Positions 1 to 9,646 of a stretch of DNA of 51,770 bases are shown here, piece by piece (within the stretch, counting starts at the first letter, position 1; each line of letters opens with the position of its first letter). The notes under the pieces are model-generated. The model worked only from the letters and a program-made list of their open reading frames with translations. It was not told the DNA's origin and did no database searches. The stretch comes from Prevotella sp. (lineage in GTDB: Bacteria; Bacteroidota; Bacteroidia; Bacteroidales; Bacteroidaceae). The position numbers and the translations under genes are program-made. The stretch spans positions 1 to 51,770 of the forward strand of contig JAGAAJ010000083.1 of NCBI GenBank assembly GCA_017615355.1, written 5' to 3'.

Positions 1-187
1 AAGCCCGTCTCATCAATATCATAATTGACGGTTCGTTTCTTCTACCCAATGACTGCCACAGAAATGGCAGACATCGCTTCTTGTACTACTTCATTCTGTC
101 TATGTAAGTCTTTCAAAGATCTCTTCACTTTGCGCGGACAAGGTAGCAGCCCCTCGGCAAAAGGGGCGTTCCCTCGTTTAGCGGATG
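1..187 (-). other. Untranslated leader, possibly of an rRNA operon leaving the window
   Basis: No convincing gene is present. The stretch lies directly downstream of a strong minus-strand promoter (188-220). Read leftward, it contains a GC-rich hairpin-like segment and then, near 100-125, a GATCTTTGAAAGA motif resembling the antitermination box found in Bacteroidetes rRNA leaders. It runs off the edge without a start codon in a good context. That it is a 16S rRNA leader is inference; a stable-RNA operon of another kind would look similar. Confidence 0.35.
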
Positions 188-220
188 CAAAGGTAAGAAC
201 TTTTTCCACGCCCACCAAAA
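188..220 (-). promoter_or_regulatory. Strong minus-strand promoter
   Basis: On the minus strand TACCTTTG occupies 188-195 and TTTTG occupies 216-220, separated by 20 bp. This fits the Bacteroidetes -7/-33 consensus (TAnnTTTG and TTTG) and points out of the left edge of the window. Confidence 0.7.
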
Positions 221-401
221 CTTTTTTCTATTTTTTTCTTCTCCTTCGATATTTTTTCCAGAATATTTACAAGCCACTTATACATTATTATTATAAGACG
301 TAAACAAGACACCACTGGAAATAAATAGGCAAAAATACACTTATGACCAGAACGGCAAAAAAGCGTGCATTTTAAAACTGCTAAAAAAAATGGCCTGAAA
401 A

Positions 402-433
402 TTTGCCGTATTTCACAAAATTCATTAAATTTG
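402..433 (+). promoter_or_regulatory. Promoter of the srfB-srfC operon
   Basis: TTTG at 402-405 and TAAATTTG at 426-433 are separated by 20 bp, matching the Bacteroidetes housekeeping promoter. Transcription would start near 440, giving a leader of about 40 nt before the srfB-like ATG at 482. No other promoter was recognised before 16963, so this site may drive the whole 11-gene operon. Confidence 0.7.
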
Positions 434-481
434 CACGCTGATATCAATAGCTAAGCGAATATATAAACAAAAACAACTCAT

Positions 482-3400
482 ATGGAACACCTAATTGTCA
501 ACAGTGGAATTCAGTTCATTAGTACGGAGAAGGAATTCAACCCCTCCGAACAGCTGACATTCTCAAACGGACGCACCTTGAAGTATTCCTTCTGCGAGAC
601 GGCGGACTTCTTGTCTGGCGAGCTCATGTTCGACTTGCTCTATTACAACAGTCAGGAGGCTGTCTACATTCCTCTTGGCGAGCTGCGCGGCAGCGACAAG
701 GTAGAGCTCCGTCCCAACGGCCACGAGGAGCTGGACGAGGCGGGCATGCTGAAGATGAAGAAGGATGAATCGACCACTACGTTCTCGGCCTACAAGGATG
801 GCGATGAGGAGATATTCAACATCAACTCCCTGGCCGGCTACCGTGTGAAGTCGCACTTCGACGGCAGTGTGCAGCCCGCCTTTGAGATGCTCCTTGGCAA
901 ATGGCTGCCGATGCCGATGTTCGAGCTCGACATCGACGGGACAACGACCAACGACCCGTTCACATGGTGTCGCGTGAAGATTGAACGCGTGGGTAAGGGC
1001 AGCAAGAAGGACACTGACAGATTCCGTTTCCTGTGGGCTTTCGATACGATGCTCGGCGACAACGATCCTCTGGCCGAACACAATAATATGATTACGTTTG
1101 GCGACGATGCTGACGCCATCACTCACTATAAGCGCCCCTATTTCTACGATGACGAGGGCGAGACGAAGGAGTATCGCATCAGCAACCGCGCCGACCAGTT
1201 GCTCGACTTCATGTCGACAAGCCAGTATTTTTCGGCTTTCTCCGACTACATCTCCTCGCTGCTGGGACAGCTGGACCGCAACGAGTCGCATAAGTACATC
1301 GGCTACTATATCTATCTGGTGAATTTCATCCGCGTGATTGGCGCTGCCCCCGAGGTGATGCTGCACAACAACCAGCGCAAGCAGATCGACGTCGACCTGG
1401 TGATGGACATCGGCAACTCGCGCACCTGCGGCGTGCTCTTCGAAGAGGGTGACTTCACGAAGGCCATGATGCTGGAGATACGCGACATGAGCGACCCGTC
1501 GAAGACGTATGAGAAGTCCTTCGACATGCGCCTGGCATTCCGCAAGGCCGACTTCGGCAATGACATCGTGCTGGACGACGATGTCTTTGAGTGGCATTCG
1601 CTGGTGCGTGTCGGCGACGAGGCCAAGCGTCTTGTGTACCGTTCGCTGGAGGAGGATGGTCTGAGCGAGCGCACCACCAACTACAGCAGCCCGAAACGCT
1701 ATTTGTGGGATTTGAAGCCCTATGACGGACAATGGGAGTTCCTGAACACCGTTGACGACCCCTATAATATCCGCCTGTCTGACAATATTTATGTGCCGGG
1801 CTTGTCCGACCTCTTCGACAGTACTGGCAACTATGTGGGTCCTGACAATGTCAACGAGGGTGGCAGCAATAGCTACTCGCGCTCCTCGCTGATGACGTTT
1901 GTCCTTATCGAGATTCTGCAGCAGGCACAGTCGCAGATCAACAGCATCAAGTTCCGCACGAAGCACGGCAACATGGACTGCCGCCGCCAGCTGCGCAACA
2001 TCATCCTGACCTGTCCAACGGCTATGCCCGTACAGGAGCAGATCAAGCTGCGCCAGTGTGCAGAGGACGCCATTAACGCGCTGAAGCAGGGGAATCCCTC
2101 CTTCGGTGAGCCTACGGTGATTCCCACGTCGCAGTCGCTGAAAGTCAAGGATGACGATGACAATGAGGGCAAGCGCATGTGGAGCTTCGACGAGGCTTCC
2201 TGCTGCCAGCTGGTCTACCTCTATGCCGAGATTGCCCAGCGCTACAGCGGCGAGATACACAAATTCTTTGAGCTGAAGGGCCATGTGCGTCCTGAAGAAA
2301 AGGAAGAAGGCTACGAGGGCAACTCGCTGACTATCGGCTCTATCGACATCGGTGCCGGTACTACCGACGTGATGATATGCTCTTACCAGTGTAAGGGTCA
2401 GGGCCGCAGCCTGCTCACCCCTATCCCACTCTTCTGGGACAGCTTCTATCTGGCAGGCGACGAGATCCTGCACAACATCATCCAGAACCTGGTCATCGAA
2501 GGCAAGGATGTGGGTCTGCCCGACCAGGGTAATATCTTCAGCGCCCTCTATGCCCGTCTGAAGGATATGACCAACGAGGAGCTGCAGAAGCTGCCTTGCC
2601 TTAAAGATAATAATGTATATCAGGGCAAGATGTACGACATCGTGAACGAGATCAACGATGAGCGCCGCGAAGCACTTGTCAAGGCCTTCGCCTCGAACCT
2701 GCTGCGCGACTTCTTCGGCTTTGACAGCGCCATGATGGGCTATAGGGACCGTCGCTGCCGTGTGGACTTCAACACGCAGATCTCTGTGCCCATCGCCCAG
2801 ATGTTTATGGAGCTGCTGCGTCTGAAGCGCCCGTCACGCATCTACACCTATGATGAGATCTTCACCACCCTTGAGCCTGCCGACTACCTGCTCGACTACT
2901 TCGAGCACCACTTCGGCTTCAGCTTCAAGGAGCTGTCTTGGCGTTTTGACCCGCAGGAGGTTGCCGCCATTGTGAAGAATACGATGGAGCCGTTGATGCG
3001 CCAGCTGTCGGTGGTGCTTTACGCCTACCACTGCGACGTCATTGTTCTGGCAGGTCGTCCCTCGTCGCTCGACCCCATCACCGAGCTGTTCATCAAGTAC
3101 ATCCCCATCTCACCCGACAGGCTTATCCGCCTGAACGAGTATCGTGTGGGCACATGGTTCCCCTTCGCCGACGGTCAGGGCTACTTCTACGACCAGAAGT
3201 CGGTGGTGGCTGTTGGCGGCATGGTGGGTCATCTGGCCTCCAGCCTTGGCTTCAACGGCCTCAGCATTGATTTCAGCCGTATGATTAAGACGATGAAGTC
3301 GACAGCCTGCTATATTGGCGATTACAACTCACGTCGTCAACAGGTGCCTACCAGCTATCTGACACCGGGTCAGAGCTCTGCCACCGTGCAGTTCGTAGTA

Positions 3401-3673
3401 TTCCCGTCGTTCATCGGCTGCAAGCAGCTCGACTCCCCACTCTATCAGGCACGACCGCTCTATGCCATCTACAACAACACCAACCATCATGCACTTCGCA
3501 TCACGCTGACGCGCAACTACCACGAAAGCCGCGAAGACCTGGAGGTGGAAGAGGTGATGGACGAGCAGGGCAACACGCTGCCGAAGTCGTCGGTCGACCT
3601 GGTACTGCAGTCCATTACCGACGACGGCAAGTACTGGCTTGACAAGGGCGAGTTTGAACTCTCAGTGAAATAG
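482..3673 (+). CDS. SrfB-like actin-fold ATPase
   Basis: This 1063-aa protein is probably cytoplasmic (no signal peptide or membrane segment seen) and resembles the virulence factor SrfB family. It carries the split nucleotide-binding motifs of the actin/Hsp70 superfamily: a phosphate-1-like DIGNSRTCG near residue 310, a phosphate-2-like DIGAGTTD near 622, and an adenosine-site-like VLAGRPSS near 853 followed by VGGMVGHL. The first 300 residues form a separate beta-rich domain. It is the first gene of an 11-gene operon and lies 49 nt before an SrfC-like gene, the same pairing as srfB-srfC of enterobacteria; no SrfA-like gene is seen. Family knowledge supports nucleotide-dependent assembly or chaperone-like action; the actual role is unknown. 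The ATG at 482 follows an A-rich leader typical of Bacteroidetes. Confidence 0.8.
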   Translation: MEHLIVNSGIQFISTEKEFNPSEQLTFSNGRTLKYSFCETADFLSGELMFDLLYYNSQEAVYIPLGELRGSDKVELRPNGHEELDEAGMLKMKKDESTTTFSAYKDGDEEIFNINSLAGYRVKSHFDGSVQPAFEMLLGKWLPMPMFELDIDGTTTNDPFTWCRVKIERVGKGSKKDTDRFRFLWAFDTMLGDNDPLAEHNNMITFGDDADAITHYKRPYFYDDEGETKEYRISNRADQLLDFMSTSQYFSAFSDYISSLLGQLDRNESHKYIGYYIYLVNFIRVIGAAPEVMLHNNQRKQIDVDLVMDIGNSRTCGVLFEEGDFTKAMMLEIRDMSDPSKTYEKSFDMRLAFRKADFGNDIVLDDDVFEWHSLVRVGDEAKRLVYRSLEEDGLSERTTNYSSPKRYLWDLKPYDGQWEFLNTVDDPYNIRLSDNIYVPGLSDLFDSTGNYVGPDNVNEGGSNSYSRSSLMTFVLIEILQQAQSQINSIKFRTKHGNMDCRRQLRNIILTCPTAMPVQEQIKLRQCAEDAINALKQGNPSFGEPTVIPTSQSLKVKDDDDNEGKRMWSFDEASCCQLVYLYAEIAQRYSGEIHKFFELKGHVRPEEKEEGYEGNSLTIGSIDIGAGTTDVMICSYQCKGQGRSLLTPIPLFWDSFYLAGDEILHNIIQNLVIEGKDVGLPDQGNIFSALYARLKDMTNEELQKLPCLKDNNVYQGKMYDIVNEINDERREALVKAFASNLLRDFFGFDSAMMGYRDRRCRVDFNTQISVPIAQMFMELLRLKRPSRIYTYDEIFTTLEPADYLLDYFEHHFGFSFKELSWRFDPQEVAAIVKNTMEPLMRQLSVVLYAYHCDVIVLAGRPSSLDPITELFIKYIPISPDRLIRLNEYRVGTWFPFADGQGYFYDQKSVVAVGGMVGHLASSLGFNGLSIDFSRMIKTMKSTACYIGDYNSRRQQVPTSYLTPGQSSATVQFVVFPSFIGCKQLDSPLYQARPLYAIYNNTNHHALRITLTRNYHESREDLEVEEVMDEQGNTLPKSSVDLVLQSITDDGKYWLDKGEFELSVK

Positions 3674-3722
3674 TCCCGTATGACAGAGCAACATTCTTAA
3701 ACCAGAAGAAAACCATATTCCC

Positions 3723-6635
3723 ATGATACAGAAGATAATCAAACAGATAGAGGTCATCAATGACTCACTGGCGTGGATCAAGCAACACAAGCCTGAGCAC
3801 TACGAACAGCGCTTCATGCAGTTAGTGGAAGAACGCCGCAAGCTTCGCAAAATAGTCGAAGCAGAGAAAGACAATCCCGCCATGGCCGCCTATGGCAAGA
3901 GCCAGGTGGGAAAGTCCTACCTGATGAGCAACATGCTCCAGCGCCAGGAGGTCCTGGCTGACGGAGGCAAGGTGGTGAAGGCCTTCGAGGTGGAGGACGA
4001 AGAGAGGAAGTACAATTTCATCAACGAGATGAACCCCATCACCCACGACACTGAGGCCACCGGCGTCGTCACCCGTTTTTCTTCCTTCGTGCGCAATCCC
4101 AAGCGTCACGAGCGTAAGTACCCCATACTGATGAAGACGCTCTCCGTGATGGACCTCACACTCTTGCTGTGCGAAGGATACTTCAATGACCTGAAGGATT
4201 CTGACACGCCCGACCGTAACACCATCAACTCGATTGCCGAAGATATCTATGAGAAATACAAGTCATTCCAGCCCGCGACGGCAAATCCCATCACTGCCGA
4301 CGACATGCTGGAGATGAAAGAGTATTTCAAGCACCACATCATGAAAGCGCAGGAGTTCCGTGCCAGCAATTTCTTTGACAAGCTGGCCCTCGTCATCGAA
4401 CGCATTCCTGTATCCGACTATCCGACCATTTTCTCCATTTTCTGGCGCAAGACGGATGACAACAACGACTACCTCACCCCACTCTACCGCCGGTTGCTCG
4501 CCACGATGGGCAAGTTGCAATTCCATAGCGATGTCTATTTCGGAGTTGATGCCGTATTGCACCATGAAGAGAATGAGAACACCATCATGAGCGTACAATG
4601 CCTTGACGGGCTTGGAACAGGCGATACCAGTCATGTGTGTGATGCTCACCTCAAACAAACTGACGGAAGCTTCATCACCGTGCCTGCCATGCTTAAGTGC
4701 GAACTGTCGGCCATCTGCGCCGAGATTGTGGTGCTCATTGGTTCTGACTTCCTCGAGAGCACAGCCAGCTACTGTTTCGATGACATATCCGACAGTTCCG
4801 TGCGCTCAAAACTCACACAGGGCTCCATCAAACTAGACCTGCTGAAGCATACTGACCTGCTCGACTTCCCCGGGGCACGTTCCAGAATGGGCGGAGAGTT
4901 CAACTCACTCAGCGAAGGCAAGGTTCTCACGCGAATGCTTTTGCGTGGAAAGGTAGCCTACCTGTTCAACAAATACTCCGAGTCGCGAGTGGTCAATATC
5001 TTGATGTTCTGTCAGGACAACACACAGTGCGACGTAAACACCATACCCAGCACGCTCAACGATTGGGTGTCGCAATATGTAGGAGCAACGCCCGAAGAGC
5101 GTGCACGCACGCTACAACTTACAGGAGGTATCTCGCCACTATTCTTCGTGGCCACCAAGTTCAACATCACCATGCAAGAAGACCAGAATCCATCTGCAAA
5201 CGGACGAACGAGCATCGATGGACGATGGGGCGAGCGTTTCTCAAAGGTGCTCTACAAGGAGTGCTTCGACGTGGACAGCACCAAGTGGGCCAACAACTGG
5301 ACCAGACCGGGAGAGTTCTTCAAGAACAGCTACCTGCTGCGTGACTTCAAATACTCGGGCATGAAAGGCTCCAAGATTTATGACGGGTTCCGTGAACGCG
5401 GCAAGGAAGACAAACTGCTCGTAGACAGAGAGTACCTCAACCTGCTGCGCTCCACATTCTGCGAGAGCAAGCACACGGAAATGTTCTTCCAAAACCGCGA
5501 GATGGTATGGGATGCCACTGCCTCAATGAACAACGACGGTGCACTATACATTATTGAGCAACTGGCCAAAGTGGCTGCCGCTATGGACAAAACCCGTGAT
5601 TCCCAGTTTGCAGACTACTGCCGAGTGGCAATGGGCAAAGTGCGCGAAATCATGAAGTCCTACCATGTCAGCGACGATATTGGCGAACGTCTGACGGAGA
5701 TGATCAACAATGCCAACGCCATCATCCGTGAGATGGATTTCACCTGCAATGAGGACAACTACTTCTTCGGCCATCTGCTGCAAGCCCTGCAGATTACGGA
5801 GACACGCTGCCTGCAGGTGGTGCACTACATGATTCAAAGCGGTGAGCTAGGTCAGACGAACAACAACTTCAAGGACTATGAAATCATCTTGAAACGATGC
5901 GATAGTTTCCGCGGCTGCAAGCATTTCGACGAGTGCTGGGAGCGACTCATGAAAGTCTACGCCTTCAGGAACAAAGAAGAAGCGGAGAAATTCCTGGAGA
6001 ATCGTAGTATAGACTATCGTCTGCTCTTCTCCGGCACATTCAAGAAGAAGCTGAACTCATGCGTCATTGCCGACCGCGTCTTCGACATCTGGCAAAAGAA
6101 CATCAAGTCAGTGGAATTCATGAACCAGATCCTGGCTAACCAGCTTTTCGACAGCGTAGTAATGTCGACCCTGCTCGATGATATCATCCAGACCAGCAAC
6201 TATATGAAGCTGAACGATCTGATGGCTGAGGCTATTGCCGAATACGTGAATGTCATCAATATCTACACCATCAATGAGAGCCTTGTGGCCGACATCCTGT
6301 CGAGCAAAATCAATCACTTCATCATTGACTTAGGCTATGAACTGCTGACGGCCGACGACCGCGCCAATGCCCGAAAGGTGGCCACACAGTATCATCTGCC
6401 CATATTCGACTACATCGAGAAGGAGCACAAATCTCACTTCGAGGAGGAGGAGCTCACTGCACTCTTCGACGAGCTCACCGACAATCCGAAGGCAATGACA
6501 ACCTCCTTCGAGAACAACTACTACTCTTGGCTGGAATATATGTACGTATCGTTCATCGCCCATCTCGACGTGCCCGACTACGACAAGGAGGCCAATCACC
6601 AATTATCAGAAATTATCAACAACATTGAACAATAA
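3723..6635 (+). CDS. SrfC-like P-loop GTPase
   Basis: This 970-aa soluble protein has a Walker A motif (GKSQVGKS) at about residues 58-65 and a DFPG motif near residue 380 that would serve as the G3/Walker B element. The long separation between them suggests an inserted domain. The remaining C-terminal 550 residues look mostly helical, as in dynamin-like or SrfC-type proteins. Position immediately after the SrfB-like gene is the main support for the SrfC assignment; the sequence is longer than I expect for enterobacterial SrfC. No membrane segment is seen. The next gene starts 3 nt after its stop, so translation is probably coupled. A dynamin-like membrane-remodelling role is possible but is inference. 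Confidence 0.72.
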   Translation: MIQKIIKQIEVINDSLAWIKQHKPEHYEQRFMQLVEERRKLRKIVEAEKDNPAMAAYGKSQVGKSYLMSNMLQRQEVLADGGKVVKAFEVEDEERKYNFINEMNPITHDTEATGVVTRFSSFVRNPKRHERKYPILMKTLSVMDLTLLLCEGYFNDLKDSDTPDRNTINSIAEDIYEKYKSFQPATANPITADDMLEMKEYFKHHIMKAQEFRASNFFDKLALVIERIPVSDYPTIFSIFWRKTDDNNDYLTPLYRRLLATMGKLQFHSDVYFGVDAVLHHEENENTIMSVQCLDGLGTGDTSHVCDAHLKQTDGSFITVPAMLKCELSAICAEIVVLIGSDFLESTASYCFDDISDSSVRSKLTQGSIKLDLLKHTDLLDFPGARSRMGGEFNSLSEGKVLTRMLLRGKVAYLFNKYSESRVVNILMFCQDNTQCDVNTIPSTLNDWVSQYVGATPEERARTLQLTGGISPLFFVATKFNITMQEDQNPSANGRTSIDGRWGERFSKVLYKECFDVDSTKWANNWTRPGEFFKNSYLLRDFKYSGMKGSKIYDGFRERGKEDKLLVDREYLNLLRSTFCESKHTEMFFQNREMVWDATASMNNDGALYIIEQLAKVAAAMDKTRDSQFADYCRVAMGKVREIMKSYHVSDDIGERLTEMINNANAIIREMDFTCNEDNYFFGHLLQALQITETRCLQVVHYMIQSGELGQTNNNFKDYEIILKRCDSFRGCKHFDECWERLMKVYAFRNKEEAEKFLENRSIDYRLLFSGTFKKKLNSCVIADRVFDIWQKNIKSVEFMNQILANQLFDSVVMSTLLDDIIQTSNYMKLNDLMAEAIAEYVNVINIYTINESLVADILSSKINHFIIDLGYELLTADDRANARKVATQYHLPIFDYIEKEHKSHFEEEELTALFDELTDNPKAMTTSFENNYYSWLEYMYVSFIAHLDVPDYDKEANHQLSEIINNIEQ

Positions 6636-6638
6636 GCA

Positions 6639-8606
6639 ATGAAGAAAATTTATTTTGGCTCGAGTGAAGCCCCCACAGACGGCAAAGCGCCGTTCTGGAA
6701 GCCGTGGGGCTTAGGAGGCTGGCTGCTGCGTCTCCTGGGATTCCTCATCCTCTTGTTTGTCCTTGGTGTCCTGCTGAGTCTCTTCAAGAGCTCAAGAAGC
6801 AACCAGACGGCAAACGCGGATATTCCCGACCAGATCATCAATCCTGTCACACCTGATCCGGGCAGAGTGCCCCTTCCTGGTGACGAAAATTTTCCGCATG
6901 ACATTCAGAACCCGGGCGAGAACCTTCCGCAGCCCGGTGACAACAACATCCCGCCCTACGACGATGATGACATCACCAGCGACGATGGGCGGCAGATCGT
7001 CGGCGACCGTCTGAATGTCATCCTTGATGCAGCCGACGACCAAACCTTCAACCAATGGGCCGATGAATTCAAGGCACTCTACCCTGGCGACGACTACAAA
7101 GTGGTGTATTACGACAGAATGACCCAGTTGCTACAGGTGCAGATTCCACAGGACGAACGCGACCAAATCATGCAGGCCCTGCCCACGCAGATTACTGACA
7201 TCTCATTCTACGTGTTCCCCGAAGGACTGATGGGCAGTCTGGGCTACAAGCCCAACGACCTCGTCTTCGACTATCCTGAGACGTCATGGTATTTCGAGCC
7301 CATCCAAGCCTACGATGCATGGGAGATTACCAAAGGCAGCCCCGATGTCATCATAGCCATCTGCGACAGCTACTTCGACCTGAACCATGACGACCTGAAC
7401 AGCGACCGCATCGTAAAGCCCTACAGCGTAGTACGACGCACAAGTGACGTCAAACCCGCCAGCGGCTGTGACGAGACCTCGTTCCTGCACGGTTCAATGG
7501 TGGCTTCACAGGCCTTGGGCAACATGGACAACCAGCGCGGTACGGCAGGTATCGCTCCGGGCTGTAAGTTCATGCCGGTCAGCATGGGACACCAGATGAC
7601 ATCTATGACGGTGTTGCAAGGATTGCTCTATGCCATCTATCAGGGTGCCAGCGTGGTCAACCTCTCTGTGGGCGATGTCTATGATGACGCCATCTCGCGA
7701 CTCAGCGTTGAGGAGCAGATTCAACTGAGCCAGACGATGAGCCTGGCCGAGCAGGCTGTTTGGGACTATGTAGCTGAGATGGCCCGCGAACGTAACGTGA
7801 CTATCGTATGGGCAGCAGGCAACGAGAATGTATTCACAGCCCTCGACGCCGGCAAGCGCGGCAATGCTACCATCAAAGTATCAGCTGTAGATACGCAGCT
7901 GCACAAGGCAGAGTTCAGCAACTTCGGAAACTTTGAGGAATACGGACTTGTGGAGTCTACCATCTCCGCCCCGGGTGTTGACATCCTTGGCGCTAAACCC
8001 TACAACACCTACGACATTGGCCCAGGCACCAGCTTTGCTGCTCCTATCGTAACAGGAGCCGTGGCCCTGATGAAGAGTATCGACCCCACGCTTTCCACGG
8101 CTGAGATTATTGAGATACTGCAGGCCACCGGAAAGCCTATCGAGGGCGACGCTACCATCGGCAAACTCCTTCAGATCAAGGATGCCCTGTTGATGGTGAA
8201 GAACAACTTTGCCAACTTCGATGACATCATGTCTGACCACGAGAAGTTCGTCGGCCTGTGGCGCAGTACTACGTTGCAAGAGATCACTACCAACGGTCAG
8301 CCTACAGGCAAGAAGTGCCGCTGCTATTACGACATCACCAGTACGCAAGGCGGCAGTGCCTTTATCTATGCCACTGATACGCAGAAGGACTACAGCACGA
8401 CACTGAACATTGAGTGGAAGCCCAACGAGATTGTGCTGAAAGAGATGGGGAACAAGACAAACCCAACCGACAACACCTACAGCTTCGTTCCTCTCACTGG
8501 TGTGTGCACGGCCGACTCAGCCAACATCCTGAAATGCAAACTTACCGACGCTAACGGCACCTCCACCACCATCCATCTGCGCAAGGTGACCCACAGGCAG
8601 GATTGA
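6639..8606 (+). CDS. Membrane-anchored subtilisin-like serine protease (S8)
   Basis: The 655-aa protein begins with a short basic segment and one membrane helix at about residues 25-48, then a low-complexity Pro/Asp/Asn linker, a region resembling a fervidolysin-type propeptide (about 110-200), and a subtilase domain. The catalytic triad is visible as Asp243 (in CDSYFD, where most subtilases have D-S/T-G), His284 (in HGSMVAS) and Ser465 (in GTSFAAP), with oxyanion Asn395 in AAGNEN. A separate beta-rich domain of about 115 residues follows at the C terminus and may be lipocalin-like. It sits 3 nt behind the SrfC-like gene. The single N-terminal anchor suggests it acts at the inner membrane, probably on the periplasmic side. 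It may process a partner encoded in the same operon; the substrate cannot be inferred. Confidence 0.88.
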   Translation: MKKIYFGSSEAPTDGKAPFWKPWGLGGWLLRLLGFLILLFVLGVLLSLFKSSRSNQTANADIPDQIINPVTPDPGRVPLPGDENFPHDIQNPGENLPQPGDNNIPPYDDDDITSDDGRQIVGDRLNVILDAADDQTFNQWADEFKALYPGDDYKVVYYDRMTQLLQVQIPQDERDQIMQALPTQITDISFYVFPEGLMGSLGYKPNDLVFDYPETSWYFEPIQAYDAWEITKGSPDVIIAICDSYFDLNHDDLNSDRIVKPYSVVRRTSDVKPASGCDETSFLHGSMVASQALGNMDNQRGTAGIAPGCKFMPVSMGHQMTSMTVLQGLLYAIYQGASVVNLSVGDVYDDAISRLSVEEQIQLSQTMSLAEQAVWDYVAEMARERNVTIVWAAGNENVFTALDAGKRGNATIKVSAVDTQLHKAEFSNFGNFEEYGLVESTISAPGVDILGAKPYNTYDIGPGTSFAAPIVTGAVALMKSIDPTLSTAEIIEILQATGKPIEGDATIGKLLQIKDALLMVKNNFANFDDIMSDHEKFVGLWRSTTLQEITTNGQPTGKKCRCYYDITSTQGGSAFIYATDTQKDYSTTLNIEWKPNEIVLKEMGNKTNPTDNTYSFVPLTGVCTADSANILKCKLTDANGTSTTIHLRKVTHRQD

Positions 8607-8647
8607 TACGCTACAAAAAGCTTACACATTATTATATTATAGGAGAT

Positions 8648-9643
8648 ATGGCAAGCAACAACGACTCAAACGGCAAGATTACCATTGCCAATATCATAGC
8701 TGTGTTCGGCATCGTGCTGCTCATGGCCCTGTTCTTTTTAGGCTTCCTCTATACGGGCGACACCTTGGGCATCAGCATCCTGAAAGGCGTAGGCTTAGGC
8801 TGTGCCTTCGCACTCCTACTATGGATTATGATCAAGGCCAAGTCAAAGACCAACCTTGAGGACAAAGGCAAGTGGCTCATCACAGAATATACAGCACTTG
8901 CACTGTATGTTGGTTTGGCAGTGGTGAGTTGCAACTGGATGACACAGTTTGTCAACGTCTATGCAGCGAAGAACGACATCAAGACGTCTATCAACAAGGA
9001 TCTTGAGGCCATCAATACTGTGATTGGCGATTTCAAAAGCAATGAGCGCACAAGAATATCGGAACTATCCACCAACCTTAGCACTGCAGTGACTGAGGCA
9101 CGCATGGACAGATCGGTAGAAACGCTGCTATGCGAGTTACTCGGTGTGCGCAACCTTGAAGATGTCAGTGCCTCCAGCATTGACAACAACATCTACCAGC
9201 CATATGCCGACTCCATTGCAGATATCAGCGAAGCTAACGGATGGGATACAGAGATCAGTATATGTGAGAAGGAAATAAGCAAGTGGAACATCCTGCGTCT
9301 ACCACAGTTAATTGAGAGAATCAACGACCTGGGCTCAGACGTCACTGAGAAACTGAATGAATATGCTGAACACATCCCCCATTATGCCGTTCACGACAAT
9401 AGCAACGAGCATGCCTATCATGCAGAGGAAGAATCTGCTGACACCTATGAGGTCGAGGTAGAAACACCAAGCATGGTGAAGAACCTTAAGACCTCGCCTT
9501 GGGGTTATGGTGCCTGTGCGCTTATCCATCTGCTCATCCTGTTCAACTATCTCGTGACCAAACGGAGTAATAAGATTCGCAACCGCAAGACAAATGAAAC
9601 CGCTATGCAAAGCGGCCGCATGTTAAATATCGATAACAACTAA
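8648..9643 (+). CDS. Multi-pass membrane protein of the SrfB/SrfC operon
   Basis: This is a 331-aa protein of no family I recognise. Three hydrophobic segments lie in the first 95 residues, a helical, charged segment with many Ser, Asp and Glu follows, and one more hydrophobic segment lies near the C terminus (in WGYGACALIHLLILF). The four helices would leave a helical domain of about 200 residues on one side of the membrane. I chose the ATG at 8648 because AGGAG lies just before it; an in-frame TTG at 8603 overlaps the protease gene and gives a less likely longer form. The next gene begins 3 nt after the stop. Confidence 0.7.
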   Translation: MASNNDSNGKITIANIIAVFGIVLLMALFFLGFLYTGDTLGISILKGVGLGCAFALLLWIMIKAKSKTNLEDKGKWLITEYTALALYVGLAVVSCNWMTQFVNVYAAKNDIKTSINKDLEAINTVIGDFKSNERTRISELSTNLSTAVTEARMDRSVETLLCELLGVRNLEDVSASSIDNNIYQPYADSIADISEANGWDTEISICEKEISKWNILRLPQLIERINDLGSDVTEKLNEYAEHIPHYAVHDNSNEHAYHAEEESADTYEVEVETPSMVKNLKTSPWGYGACALIHLLILFNYLVTKRSNKIRNRKTNETAMQSGRMLNIDNN

Positions 9644-9646
9644 GAT

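Noticed and set aside
25-447. Short frames at 25-303 (+) and 178-447 (-)
   Set aside because: They overlap the two promoters and a probable RNA leader, lack ribosome-binding context, and show no protein-like pattern.
563-2473. Open 636-aa frame on the minus strand
   Set aside because: It is antisense to the SrfB-like gene, lacks a start context and any motif, and arises from G/C-biased third positions of the real gene.
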